Assembly: GCF_002906155.1 (NCBI RefSeq)
Contig: NZ_MUJK01000005.1
Location: forward strand, 434,001 to 498,000
DNA length: 64,000 bases
Source: Pseudomonas laurylsulfativorans
Lineage (GTDB): Bacteria > Pseudomonadota > Gammaproteobacteria > Pseudomonadales > Pseudomonadaceae
Reading direction: 5' to 3'
The translations under genes were made by a program, and so were the position numbers. Position 1 is the first letter of the stretch; every line of letters begins with the position of its first letter. Below, piece by piece: positions 8,306 through 16,197 of this stretch. Under the pieces are notes generated by a model, which saw only the letters and a program-made list of their open reading frames with translations, did not search any database and was not told where the DNA came from.

Positions 8306-9442
8306 ATGGTGGAACGCTATGACCGGGCAACGCTGCTGGAGGAGGTTTGGTCTGAGCCTGTTCAGGTGGTGGCGCCCCGCTACGGGCTGTCCGACGTGGG
8401 GCTGAAAAAGCTCTGCACGCGCCTGCAAATCCCCACCCCGCCGCGCGGTCATTGGGCCAAGGTCAAGGCGAGTAAGCGCGTATCCCCGCGCCCCAAACTG
8501 CGCGAATACACCGGCTATCCCGGTTATTTATATCGCCCCTCCGCACAACCTTCTGTTCAGGATCCGGCCGCCGGAGTCGTCGATAGCCGACTTCAGCGCG
8601 TGCTGAGTTTTGAGCAGCAGCCGGAAAACCAGATAGTGGTACCCGAGCGTATCAAGGTATGGCATCCGGTGGTGACTGCTGCTCGCGAGGCATTATTGCG
8701 ACCATTCATCGATCAGCGCGGCATGCCGCAGACGCGCGGCAACGGGCTGAATATTTCAGTTTCTCCCGCGCTACAGAGTCGCGCACTGAAAGTGGTGGAC
8801 ACGCTGCTAAAAGCCTTGGAGAAGCGGGGGTATACCGTTCAACAAGGGCAGCACCGAGTTGAGATTCTGATATTTGGCCATGTCCTGCATTTGCGCTTGT
8901 TTGAAGCGTCACTGCGCTCCCAATATGAGCCTACCGCCAAGGAGCTAGCGGCCCAGGCCAAAGGGGAATGGAGCTTTTGGGCGAAATGGCAGTTCACACC
9001 CTCCGGCAGGCTGCAGGTTTTGGTCAATGAAGGTTACGGAGGGAAAATTGTTGACTCAGACAGCCGGCCAGTGGAGCTGCAGCTCAATAAACTGGTTGGG
9101 CTAATGGCCGCCAGAGCGGTGGAGTTTTTAGTCCGCGAAGAGCGTCAGGCAGTTGAAGACGCCGAGCGTCAGCGAGTTCGTGACATTGCGTTGGAGGGAA
9201 AACGTCGACAGGACGCCGAAAAGCAGCGGTTGGCGAAACTTGAAATTGATGCGCAGAACTGGAAGCGTGCGCAAGTCATTCGTGAGTATCTCAATGCTCT
9301 GGAGCAAAGCGCCGAACGGCAGGAGCTTTCTATGGAGCAACTCGAACTACTCCGTTGGGGACACGCCAAAGCGGACTGGATTGATCCCCTCAAACCGGAT
9401 GTGGTGGACGTGTTAGACGAAGAGATTGTGATTCCTCGATAG
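8306..9442 (+). CDS. Coiled-coil protein with HTH-like N-terminus (378 aa)
   Basis: The N-terminus (YDRATLLEEVW, then VAPRYGLSDVGLKKLC, then PPRGHW) follows a pattern I recall from many accessory-region proteins. It looks like a short helix-turn-helix that reads 'start growing a complex with a neighbour'-type contacts rather than an enzyme. Residues about 280-350 are strongly charged and heptad-like (a coiled coil rich in E, R, Q and K). No catalytic motif is visible. The ATG at 8306 has a purine-rich GAGGATCGG about 10 bases upstream. It is divergent from the HTH operon and followed by an inverted repeat at 9461-9498. Function unknown; DNA binding is an inference. Confidence 0.7.
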   Translation: MVERYDRATLLEEVWSEPVQVVAPRYGLSDVGLKKLCTRLQIPTPPRGHWAKVKASKRVSPRPKLREYTGYPGYLYRPSAQPSVQDPAAGVVDSRLQRVLSFEQQPENQIVVPERIKVWHPVVTAAREALLRPFIDQRGMPQTRGNGLNISVSPALQSRALKVVDTLLKALEKRGYTVQQGQHRVEILIFGHVLHLRLFEASLRSQYEPTAKELAAQAKGEWSFWAKWQFTPSGRLQVLVNEGYGGKIVDSDSRPVELQLNKLVGLMAARAVEFLVREERQAVEDAERQRVRDIALEGKRRQDAEKQRLAKLEIDAQNWKRAQVIREYLNALEQSAERQELSMEQLELLRWGHAKADWIDPLKPDVVDVLDEEIVIPR

Positions 9443-9460
9443 GCAAGGTGTGCTTCTGCA

Positions 9461-9498
9461 AGGCACGTTAGTCGCTCCGATGTGCGCCTAACGTGCCT
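9461..9498. repeat. Inverted repeat, possible transcription terminator
   Basis: AGGCACGTTAG (9461-9471) is the exact reverse complement of CTAACGTGCCT (9488-9498), giving an 11-bp stem with a 16-nt loop. It begins 19 bases after the stop codon of the coiled-coil gene, where a terminator would be expected. There is no clear T-tract on the plus strand, so it may only stabilise the 3' end. Confidence 0.5.
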
Positions 9499-9612
9499 CG
9501 AGGAGAAAGAGTTCGCCTATAAGCTGCGCCCTTTCTCTTTGTCGCTATTGACTAAAAAGTTCCCAAACCGTCAGCGACTCTCGTCAGTGAAGCTGGGGAG
9601 TTCTCAGTCGAC

Positions 9613-10011
9613 TTAACGGATGATCCGCTGGAGTTCATAGGGAGGATTCTGGATCTCACATTCACCAGTCCCATTCTTAAAGCCCTGAAAGTAAACAGTT
9701 GTACTGACGTAGTCCGGCTGCATCAGTTTCCCTGTACCACATGGACCAAAATCAGCTGAGACCTCGTAAAGCCGCTTGGAAAAGTCAGCACCCTGTCCGG
9801 GAGAAACCGTCCCCTTAGCAGTACGACGGTGGCCGTTGGCATCGACAATTACAAGCTCGATCCATTTGGTCCCACCGCTCTCATAGGCCTGAACGTAATT
9901 CCCTTGATTCGCTGGAAACTCAACACGTGCGATTTCGCTCGCTTCACTGGTGCCAGCGAGCATAGCCAGAGGAACAGCCAACGACAACACGGCCTGAAGC
10001 ATCAAACGCAT
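9613..10011 (-). CDS. Small secreted protein (132 aa)
   Basis: I start at the ATG at 10011 because GAGGAA lies just upstream and the resulting N-terminus (MRLMLQAVLSLAVP, then GTSEASE) is a good Sec signal peptide, with likely cleavage after residue 20-24. The mature part is about 110 residues, beta-rich, with two cysteines (FGPCGTG and GECEIQ) that could form a disulphide bond in the periplasm. I do not recognise the family. It is divergent from the QueC-type cluster and probably unrelated to it. Confidence 0.7.
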   Translation of the reverse strand: MRLMLQAVLSLAVPLAMLAGTSEASEIARVEFPANQGNYVQAYESGGTKWIELVIVDANGHRRTAKGTVSPGQGADFSKRLYEVSADFGPCGTGKLMQPDYVSTTVYFQGFKNGTGECEIQNPPYELQRIIR

Positions 10012-10228
10012 AGATTTTTCCTCAGTGTGGGGGACAGCGGTGCGCTGGCCCTTCAACACAAGATGGGGGCTACCTGTCTATTTAACCAGTGGTTGAGGAG
10101 TTTTTTTGAAGGGGGCGAGCCATGCTGGTGGATGTGCCCAGAAAAACGAAGGGCGATTCAGAATGGCCTTTTGCCTTTCGGATGTGATATTGCTTTGCTC
10201 TCAATTTGACTAGCGAAAGGAAATGCGA

Positions 10229-10549
10229 ATGTCTGGTTCTGGCGGTAGCTATCTGGGTCCATCCACACCCACCACTTCCTGCGCGGCCCTTCAGTTTGAT
10301 ACCCAACTTGCTTCACCAAAGGCGCAGGTAGTTGGGCAGTTGAGCGTCAATGACATCCTCGACATTGTCTTTTCGCAGTCTGGCAATCAACAGGTCGTCT
10401 CCGCACTGTGGAACGGCGCTGAGGCAGGAGGGATTGTCGACCCCCATCTGAATCAATTGCGAAGCTGCATGAGTCAGGGCGAACAGTACCAGGCACGTGT
10501 GCTGCACGTTGGTGGCGGACAAGTACGCCTTCGGGTCTACCACATCTAA
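10229..10549 (+). CDS. Small protein with Gly/Ser N-terminus, first gene of the QueC-type cluster
   Basis: Of two in-frame ATGs I prefer 10229 because AAGGA at 10217-10221 then has a 7-nt spacer; the ATG at 10223 would leave 1 nt. The 106-residue product begins MSGSGGSYLGPS, a flexible tail, followed by a compact beta-rich domain ending QVRLRVYHI. Three cysteines are present. It lies 20 bp ahead of the PfkB-NDT gene and so leads the operon. A small protein with a loose Gly/Ser end next to a QueC-like enzyme could be a carrier or a substrate for nucleobase conjugation. That role is an inference by analogy. Confidence 0.7.
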   Translation: MSGSGGSYLGPSTPTTSCAALQFDTQLASPKAQVVGQLSVNDILDIVFSQSGNQQVVSALWNGAEAGGIVDPHLNQLRSCMSQGEQYQARVLHVGGGQVRLRVYHI

Positions 10550-10569
10550 TTGCGAGCAAGGAGAGCTCT

Positions 10570-11781
10570 ATGATCACCATCGTAGGAGGGGTCTACCGAG
10601 AGCGGTGCATGCGCCCGGCGTGGGACGATATTTATGGGTCGGCAGGGAGGGCAGCAACGGCGATTGCCCGTTTCGGTGGACAGGCGGAATTACACGCTTA
10701 TGTAGATATCAGCACCCAGATCGTCGTTGATGCCCGCGCAGCTGCGGAAGGTTTCCAGTTCAATGCCACAGCTGCGCCGGCGGGGGTGACTTTCGAGTAC
10801 ATCCATGGTCTCGCCAATCCAGATATTCGACGTGGTACTCACGTCAAATCGGAACTGCAGGTTAGCGCCGAGAAGGTGCTTCGATTCGGCATGATCGATG
10901 GAACGGCAGTAGTTGATGCTGAGTACGCGGTATTTGATCCACAGAATGCCGACGGTACGGAGTCCTTCAGGGCCAATGGCTCTGAAGCAAAGCACCTGGC
11001 TCTGGTCTTGAACCGCCACGAGGCCAATCTGTTGGTGCCCACTTCCAGTGGGTTGACCGCACAAGAGCTCGCAATCTTGCTTGCCGAGCAGGAGAACGCG
11101 GAGGTGGTTGTCATCAAGATGGGGCCGTTGGGTGCCTTGGTGTATGACAACGGCGCAATCTCGACGGTACCTGCATACCGCACTGAGCGGGTATGGAAGA
11201 TCGGCTCGGGAGATACCTTCGCCGCCCACTTCGCATTGGGCTGGATGGATAACGGCCTTTCGGCTCACGATGCAGCCTCGGTTGCCTCCATTGCGACGGC
11301 CTTTTATTGCGAAAATCAAGGCTTCCCCGACCAGGCTTTGCTTGCTGGCTTCAAGCCGTACCCACTGCAACCGTCAGCTCGGTATCGCGATGGCTACGCC
11401 CCTAAGGTGTACCTTGCAGGGCCATTCTTCACCCTCGCAGAGCTGTGGATGGTTGGGCAGGCTCGCAGAGACCTGCTGGCAATGGGGCTGGATGTATTTT
11501 CCCCATACCATGACGTCGGTCTTGGCTCTGCTGAGGACGTGGTCGAAAAGGACCTTGAAGGGGTGCGCGATTGCGACGTTCTGTTTGCAATTGGTGATGG
11601 GCTCGACTCGGGCACCATCTACGAGATTGGCTACGCTCGGGCATTGAACAAACCTGTCGTTTTCTACGCGGAAAATGAGTCCGAACAGGACAAGAAAATG
11701 ATGGAAGGCTCCGACTGCTGCATCACCGATGACTACGTCAGTGCGATCTATCAGACGGTCTGGGAAGCGGTAGTGCTATGA
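10570..11781 (+). CDS. PfkB-type kinase fused to nucleoside 2-deoxyribosyltransferase
   Basis: A 403-residue, two-domain protein. Residues 1 to about 270 follow the PfkB/ribokinase fold: glycine-rich start, then KMGPLGALVY, and the anion-hole motif GSGDTF with candidate catalytic Asp215. Residues about 278-403 are a nucleoside 2-deoxyribosyltransferase (KVYLAGPFF, then DSGTIYEIGYA, with candidate nucleophile Glu352). The kinase would phosphorylate a nucleoside or sugar and the transferase would cleave or swap the N-glycosidic bond, so together they could free or load a base. It overlaps the QueC-like gene by 4 bp (ATGA), implying tight translational coupling. Confidence 0.88.
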   Translation: MITIVGGVYRERCMRPAWDDIYGSAGRAATAIARFGGQAELHAYVDISTQIVVDARAAAEGFQFNATAAPAGVTFEYIHGLANPDIRRGTHVKSELQVSAEKVLRFGMIDGTAVVDAEYAVFDPQNADGTESFRANGSEAKHLALVLNRHEANLLVPTSSGLTAQELAILLAEQENAEVVVIKMGPLGALVYDNGAISTVPAYRTERVWKIGSGDTFAAHFALGWMDNGLSAHDAASVASIATAFYCENQGFPDQALLAGFKPYPLQPSARYRDGYAPKVYLAGPFFTLAELWMVGQARRDLLAMGLDVFSPYHDVGLGSAEDVVEKDLEGVRDCDVLFAIGDGLDSGTIYEIGYARALNKPVVFYAENESEQDKKMMEGSDCCITDDYVSAIYQTVWEAVVL

Positions 11782-12383
11782 AGACAGGATTATTGTTGTC
11801 TGGTGGGATGGACTCTTTGACGATTGCCTGGTGGAAGCGCCCGGACATCGCGTTCACCCTGAACTACGGTCAGCTTGCGGCGCAGGCCGAGATCGAGGCT
11901 TCTAGGACGATCTGCCAACAGTTGGAAATCCCTCATCATGTGATTGAGATTGACTGCCGCCAGCTGGGCTCGGGAGACATGGCAGGTAGCCAAGCCGACA
12001 GCCTGGCTCCAGCCTCGGATTGGTGGCCGTACCGGAACCAGATGCTGGTTACGCTGGCAGCGATGAAGGCAATCTCGTTCGGCGTGACGCACTTGTGGTT
12101 GGGCACCGTGAAATCGGATGGCTTCCATAGGGATGGCTCGCCCGAGTTCATGTCGGCGATCAGCCATCTGCTATCCCTGCAAGAGGGCGGCATGGTGGTG
12201 GAGGCACCTGCAATTGAGCTTTCTACTGCCGAGCTTGTCCGTAAATCTGGCATCCCTGCGAGTCTTCTGGCCTGGGCGCACAGCTGCCACAAGTCGCATG
12301 TTGCGTGTGGCAACTGCCGTGGCTGCAACAAATACATGGAGGTGTTTCAAGAGGTGGGGTATGACTTGGATCGACTTGGGTGA
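11778..12383 (+). CDS. QueC-like ATP-dependent enzyme
   Basis: A 201-residue protein with the PP-loop SGGMDS at 8-13 and the QueC zinc site as Cys170, Cys177, Cys180 and Cys183 (motif CGNCRGC). Housekeeping QueC makes the queuosine precursor preQ0 from 7-carboxy-7-deazaguanine. No other queuosine gene (queD, queE, queF, tgt) is in this window, and the neighbours are instead nucleotide and DNA enzymes. QueC-like proteins of type IV CBASS (Cap9) and Qat (QatC) defence systems are, as I recall, reported to attach a deazaguanine to a protein N-terminus. A similar reaction is plausible here. The start overlaps the gene before it, and its end overlaps the nitroreductase gene by 23 bp. Confidence 0.9.
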   Translation: MKTGLLLSGGMDSLTIAWWKRPDIAFTLNYGQLAAQAEIEASRTICQQLEIPHHVIEIDCRQLGSGDMAGSQADSLAPASDWWPYRNQMLVTLAAMKAISFGVTHLWLGTVKSDGFHRDGSPEFMSAISHLLSLQEGGMVVEAPAIELSTAELVRKSGIPASLLAWAHSCHKSHVACGNCRGCNKYMEVFQEVGYDLDRLG

Positions 12384-13041
12384 CCCTATTCCAAGGCTGG
12401 CTCCTGAGCGGTATGAGCCTCTCGAGTGGGAAATTGGTGATGTCTGCCCGCTCCCTGCTTCCTCGGAGGCATTAGACTGGCCGTTCGGCGAGGTTTTGGA
12501 TGCGCGTGCGTCGCATCGCGAGTTCGGCGTCGTCCATGACCAGCAGCTCGGAGCCTTCCTCTGGCATGCCTGCAGAACTCGAGGATCCGGTACGTCAAAC
12601 CTGGGTTTTGATCTGGAGCATCGAGCGGCCCCCTCGGCTGGCGCGATCCACCCTATACACATCGTCGTTAAGCGGCCCGAAGATGATCGATGGTGGATGT
12701 ATGAGCCCAGGGCCCACCAACTGGTGGAGCTCCGACATGCGACCGGCAAGCTTGCAGGCCTTTATGAGCTCAGTCTGCGGGTTCTGGGCGGTGATGAGGC
12801 AACACGCATTCTGTTTCTGGCCGAGCCCGGAAAAACATTGGGTAAATACCAAGATGGTTGCAGCCTTGTTTGGCGTGACGCGGGGGTGCTACTCGCGGTC
12901 ATGGCATTAACTGCGACAGCCCAAGGACTCAACTTCTGTCCGCTGGGCATCACCGGTGAGCCTTGGGCCAGTACCCTAGCCGATCAGGGAAAGTTGGCTG
13001 GGGTTGGCCTTGCTCTTCTTGGGTCTGCTACGAGAACCTGA
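12361..13041 (+). CDS. Nitroreductase-family (SagB-like) flavoenzyme
   Basis: The ATG at 12361 has GAGGTGGGG directly upstream and lies 23 bp inside the 3' end of the QueC-like gene. The product is 226 residues. FMN-binding features of the nitroreductase/SagB group are visible: RASHREFG near the start of the domain and APSAGAIHPI for the phosphate-binding loop. It would reduce or oxidise a substrate using FMN, possibly the product of its neighbours. Its 3' end overlaps the 3' end of the minus-strand glycosylase by 66 bp, which is unusual and suggests that the two halves evolved together. Confidence 0.85.
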   Translation: MTWIDLGDPIPRLAPERYEPLEWEIGDVCPLPASSEALDWPFGEVLDARASHREFGVVHDQQLGAFLWHACRTRGSGTSNLGFDLEHRAAPSAGAIHPIHIVVKRPEDDRWWMYEPRAHQLVELRHATGKLAGLYELSLRVLGGDEATRILFLAEPGKTLGKYQDGCSLVWRDAGVLLAVMALTATAQGLNFCPLGITGEPWASTLADQGKLAGVGLALLGSATRT

Positions 13042-13809
13042 ATCAGGTGCGTGGTGCCCCATGCCCATGATGCTGTGCACCGTTGCGGGCGATGACATCA
13101 TCTCCAACCACATCAAGGCATCGAGCTCCGATGCCCTGACGCCAAGTCCTTTACTGAAGCGGATGAATTGCTCTTCGAGCTCCAAGTAGTGGCGCTCAAC
13201 GGTCAAGTTGCTCTCGAAGAACCTACCCAGTAGACCGGCACGGAGAATGTGGATGTCCAAGATTGCCACATCGTCCGCATCCAGCCAGTTACGGGCAACC
13301 CATGATGCGGTTTTGTAACCAATGCCTGGAATATCCAGCAGCCAGTCGCGCAGCGCTTTGCCGGAGCCTAATGGAGGCCGTTCAGCAGACAGCTTCTGAA
13401 GAGCCGCGCAGAGGTAGCGAGCCTTCTGTGTGGCGAAGCGGTACCGCACTTGGCGACCATCGATAGTTAGCGGCTCTTTCAGCCACTCGAGAAGGCTTTC
13501 TTCTGAAGGTGGTTGGTCACCAAAGGCACCGCGTTCTTTGACGTGGTGAAAGGCGGCGAGCCCGACGCTAGCGGGGATGCCATGCCCCCCCAACAAGCAC
13601 GCGCCAACTTCTTCTTTCAGCGTTGCCCCGAGCTTGTAGTTGATCCGATCGCCAGTGAGACGGCGTGCGTACACTTGGTAGGCCCAGTAGGCAGGAGTTG
13701 GGAACGCCTCCATGGCTCCCCACGGGACGCCCGGAATAACTTCTGCGTCTGCTGTGGGCAGCTCGACATTGAAGACCGCTTGGTCCATGAAAATAGCGCC
13801 TAATTGCAT
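12976..13809 (-). CDS. HhH-GPD DNA glycosylase (OGG-like)
   Basis: I start at the ATG at 13809, which overlaps the stop of the methylase by one base (TGATG). The 277-residue product has a helix-hairpin-helix GPD core: DIPGIGYKTASW with candidate catalytic Lys166, followed by AILDIHI with candidate catalytic Asp185. Both residues kept suggests a bifunctional glycosylase/AP lyase of the OGG type that removes a damaged or modified base and nicks DNA. OGG-like proteins are also ancillary members of type IV CBASS. The C-terminus is basic (SRSRPKKSK). Its 3' end overlaps the nitroreductase gene. Confidence 0.88.
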   Translation of the reverse strand: MQLGAIFMDQAVFNVELPTADAEVIPGVPWGAMEAFPTPAYWAYQVYARRLTGDRINYKLGATLKEEVGACLLGGHGIPASVGLAAFHHVKERGAFGDQPPSEESLLEWLKEPLTIDGRQVRYRFATQKARYLCAALQKLSAERPPLGSGKALRDWLLDIPGIGYKTASWVARNWLDADDVAILDIHILRAGLLGRFFESNLTVERHYLELEEQFIRFSKGLGVRASELDALMWLEMMSSPATVHSIMGMGHHAPDSGSRSRPKKSKANPSQLSLIG

Positions 13810-14486
13810 CAGGCTACCTCCTCGGCAATGCCGTAGTGTTCCTGCATCCATTGCAGTAACTCGTGTCGCTCAATGGGGTCTAGGCTCTCGATACGAGTGC
13901 GGAGCCTGGTTTGGCGACGCTGAATGGTTTGGCGGTCTCGGAATGTTTCGCCCATGTATCGACTGTCGTGCAAACGGCTGGGAGGTTCGAAGTTCATCCA
14001 CACCGTCTCCTCGCGCAGCTCTACATGGGTCTTAGCCGGAAAACTCACCTTGCGCCACCCGATGAGCTCGCGGTTGTAGAGATCACAGTCATAGCCAGAA
14101 AGCATTACTTTGCAAGGTAATGCGACCAAGCACCGCAGCAAGCGGGTGTGGTCTTCTTCCGAGTAATCACAGCGATAGACCTTCGCTCGACGGCGGGTTT
14201 CCGGAACGTAGGGTGGATCGACATAGACCAGCTCCTGGCCTTCGAACAAGTACCCTTCGAGGAACGCAACCGCGTCGACTTGGTGGAGTTCGCAGGTATC
14301 TGGACACTCCGTTCGCCAACGCTCAATGACTTGGGCGTCGAGGTCCAAGCCAATGTTCCGTTGCGCAGCCTTTTTGTTGCGCATGACGGCCCCGCCACCA
14401 AGGTGGGATTCGATGTATGTCTGATGCGGTGGCATCAGGTTGATCAAGCGCTGGTAGCACTTGCCTTTTCCGCCTGGATATCTCAT
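13809..14486 (-). CDS. D12-class DNA N6-adenine methyltransferase
   Basis: I start at the ATG at 14486 because the product then begins MRYPGGKGK, the usual start of this class; the longer frame to 14549 has no family support. The 225-residue protein shows the SAM-binding GGGAV near residue 30 and the catalytic DPPY at 90-93. It would methylate adenine in a short DNA target. There is no adjacent restriction enzyme, but a DNA glycosylase follows immediately with a one-base overlap. The pair could label host DNA and attack unlabelled or altered DNA, or the methylase may protect against the neighbouring system. Its recognition sequence cannot be read from sequence. Confidence 0.88.
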   Translation of the reverse strand: MRYPGGKGKCYQRLINLMPPHQTYIESHLGGGAVMRNKKAAQRNIGLDLDAQVIERWRTECPDTCELHQVDAVAFLEGYLFEGQELVYVDPPYVPETRRRAKVYRCDYSEEDHTRLLRCLVALPCKVMLSGYDCDLYNRELIGWRKVSFPAKTHVELREETVWMNFEPPSRLHDSRYMGETFRDRQTIQRRQTRLRTRIESLDPIERHELLQWMQEHYGIAEEVA

Positions 14487-14868
14487 GCGCCAAGCATCGT
14501 CAGAAATGACGATGATGTCAAGGCGAAGCGCCGAACGGCCAGCATGCATGGAATTCGGTTAAGGTGTAGTCACGAAATGTAGATGGGGCCCGCAGGCCTG
14601 CCCCAGCTTTTCAACGGGTCATGCTCAGCTTTTGAGCAGGAGAACGTAGGCTGATCAGATACGGAGTCAGTAACTTGCCTTGGGTCGAATATCAAACGGC
14701 AGAGTGGGGGCAACTTCCGATGAGCTCCAACAGAGGTCTCTACTAACCCGCGGCGATTTAATTCAGTTGGGCGCCATTGGTACAATCGAGGCCAGAAAAT
14801 TCCTTAGATCGGCAATAATCTCAGTTGACAATCGCAGAGTTCAAATTAACTGACAGGGAAGGTTTTTG
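14487..14868. other. Divergent intergenic region (382 bp) between methylase and dGTPase genes
   Basis: No convincing open reading frame. Being between divergent genes, it should hold two promoters. A short frame on the minus strand continues the methylase frame to 14549 but lacks support. I see no terminator or strong repeat. A TTGACA hexamer at 14825-14830 lies too close to the dGTPase start to fit a normal promoter with a leader. Confidence 0.5.
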
Positions 14869-16197
14869 ATGACTGAAAATATTTGGGAAATGCGTCTCTC
14901 TGAAGATCCTCGCCGTAGTGGTGAAGTTCGTTCGGAGTGGGAGCGTGATTACGCACGCCTGATTCACTCATCGGCATTCCGTCGTTTGCAATCAAAAACA
15001 CAGGTCTTGGGCTTGGGGGAGAGCGATTTCTACCGCACGCGCCTTACCCATTCGATGGAAGTCGCGCAGATTGGTGTTGGGATTGTGCGATGGCTTCAAG
15101 ATCACCATCAGGATGACGACGAAGTCATCAACGCTCTGCCTCGTTCAGCGCTTATGAGTTCTATTTGCTTGGCACATGATATTGGGCACCCCCCTTTTGG
15201 GCATGGTGGCGAAGTTGCCTTGAATTTGTGTATGCGAGACTTCGGTGGTTTTGAGGGGAATGGTCAGACATTACGCATCCTATCAAAATTGGATAAATAC
15301 ACTGCCCATCATGGTTTAAATCCGACTCGCCGCCTTCTTTTAGGCATCCTGAAATATCCCGCACCGTATAGTGAACTTGTGGGCGCGACTGCGTACGGCC
15401 AAGTCCCAGCCCAGCGCTGGCTGTGTAAGGCTCAAGAGCAGCACCCGCCAAAGTGTTATCTAGATGATGAGCGTGATGTGGTGGACTGGGTTTTAGCACC
15501 TCTAACTGAGGCGGAAAAAACTGAATTCACAACGTTTAAAGAACACAAATCTGGTCATAAGAAGCCAATATACAAGGGGCTAGATACGTCGATTATGGAG
15601 TTGGCTGATGATATTTCGTACAGCCTGCATGACTTTGAAGATGCTATCTCTTTAGGAATGATCACCAGAAAATCATGGGATGATCAGAATCAAGATAAAG
15701 AATATCTGTTCAGTAATTGTGAACTGGATAACAATGAATTAGCGAACAGACTGTTTTCAGAGGAAAGTTACGAGCGAAAGAAAGCAATCGGTGGTCTAGT
15801 TCACAAATTCATTCTCAATACAGAGGTAAAACCATCCAGAATGTCATTAGCGACCACAGCGCTTATCAAGTGGAATGCCTATATGGATGACGATCATAGA
15901 GCACTGTTGGATCATATCTTCGATCTAGTAAAGACTAAGGTAATTAAGACTCCAAATGTTCAGCAGTTGGAGTTTAAAGGTCAGAAACTGGTAATCGAAC
16001 TTTTTGATGCGCTGAGCTCTGATCCAGAGCGGCTTTTGCCATCTTCTACGCGGAAACGATATGTCAGCGGAGAAAGTGCCAGCCAAAAGAATCGAGTTAT
16101 TTGTGACTATATCTCTGGTATGACAGATGAATATGCAACCCGACTGTACGAAAAGATCTATTACCCTCATAAAGGGTCGATTTTTGACAGGTTGTAA
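14869..16197 (+). CDS. dgt: dGTPase (HD-domain deoxynucleotide triphosphohydrolase)
   Basis: The ATG at 14869 has a GGGAAGG Shine-Dalgarno; a TTG one codon upstream is less likely. The 442-residue protein carries the HD-domain metal ligands: His61 (RLTHSMEVAQ) and His103-Asp104 (LAHDIGHPPFGHG). The length and motif order fit Dgt, which splits dGTP to deoxyguanosine and triphosphate. Related dGTPases stop phage by draining dNTPs. Its codons are more AT-rich than the core genes. It sits between the DNA-modifying cluster and a low-GC unknown gene, suggesting a defence role over a housekeeping one, but that is inferred from context. Confidence 0.92.
   Translation: MTENIWEMRLSEDPRRSGEVRSEWERDYARLIHSSAFRRLQSKTQVLGLGESDFYRTRLTHSMEVAQIGVGIVRWLQDHHQDDDEVINALPRSALMSSICLAHDIGHPPFGHGGEVALNLCMRDFGGFEGNGQTLRILSKLDKYTAHHGLNPTRRLLLGILKYPAPYSELVGATAYGQVPAQRWLCKAQEQHPPKCYLDDERDVVDWVLAPLTEAEKTEFTTFKEHKSGHKKPIYKGLDTSIMELADDISYSLHDFEDAISLGMITRKSWDDQNQDKEYLFSNCELDNNELANRLFSEESYERKKAIGGLVHKFILNTEVKPSRMSLATTALIKWNAYMDDDHRALLDHIFDLVKTKVIKTPNVQQLEFKGQKLVIELFDALSSDPERLLPSSTRKRYVSGESASQKNRVICDYISGMTDEYATRLYEKIYYPHKGSIFDRL

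Noticed and set aside
11778..12383. QueC-like gene as part of housekeeping queuosine synthesis or of a 7-deazaguanine DNA-modification (dpd) cluster
   Set aside because: No queD, queE, queF, tgt or dpdA-like gene is in the window, and the neighbours are unrelated to those pathways.
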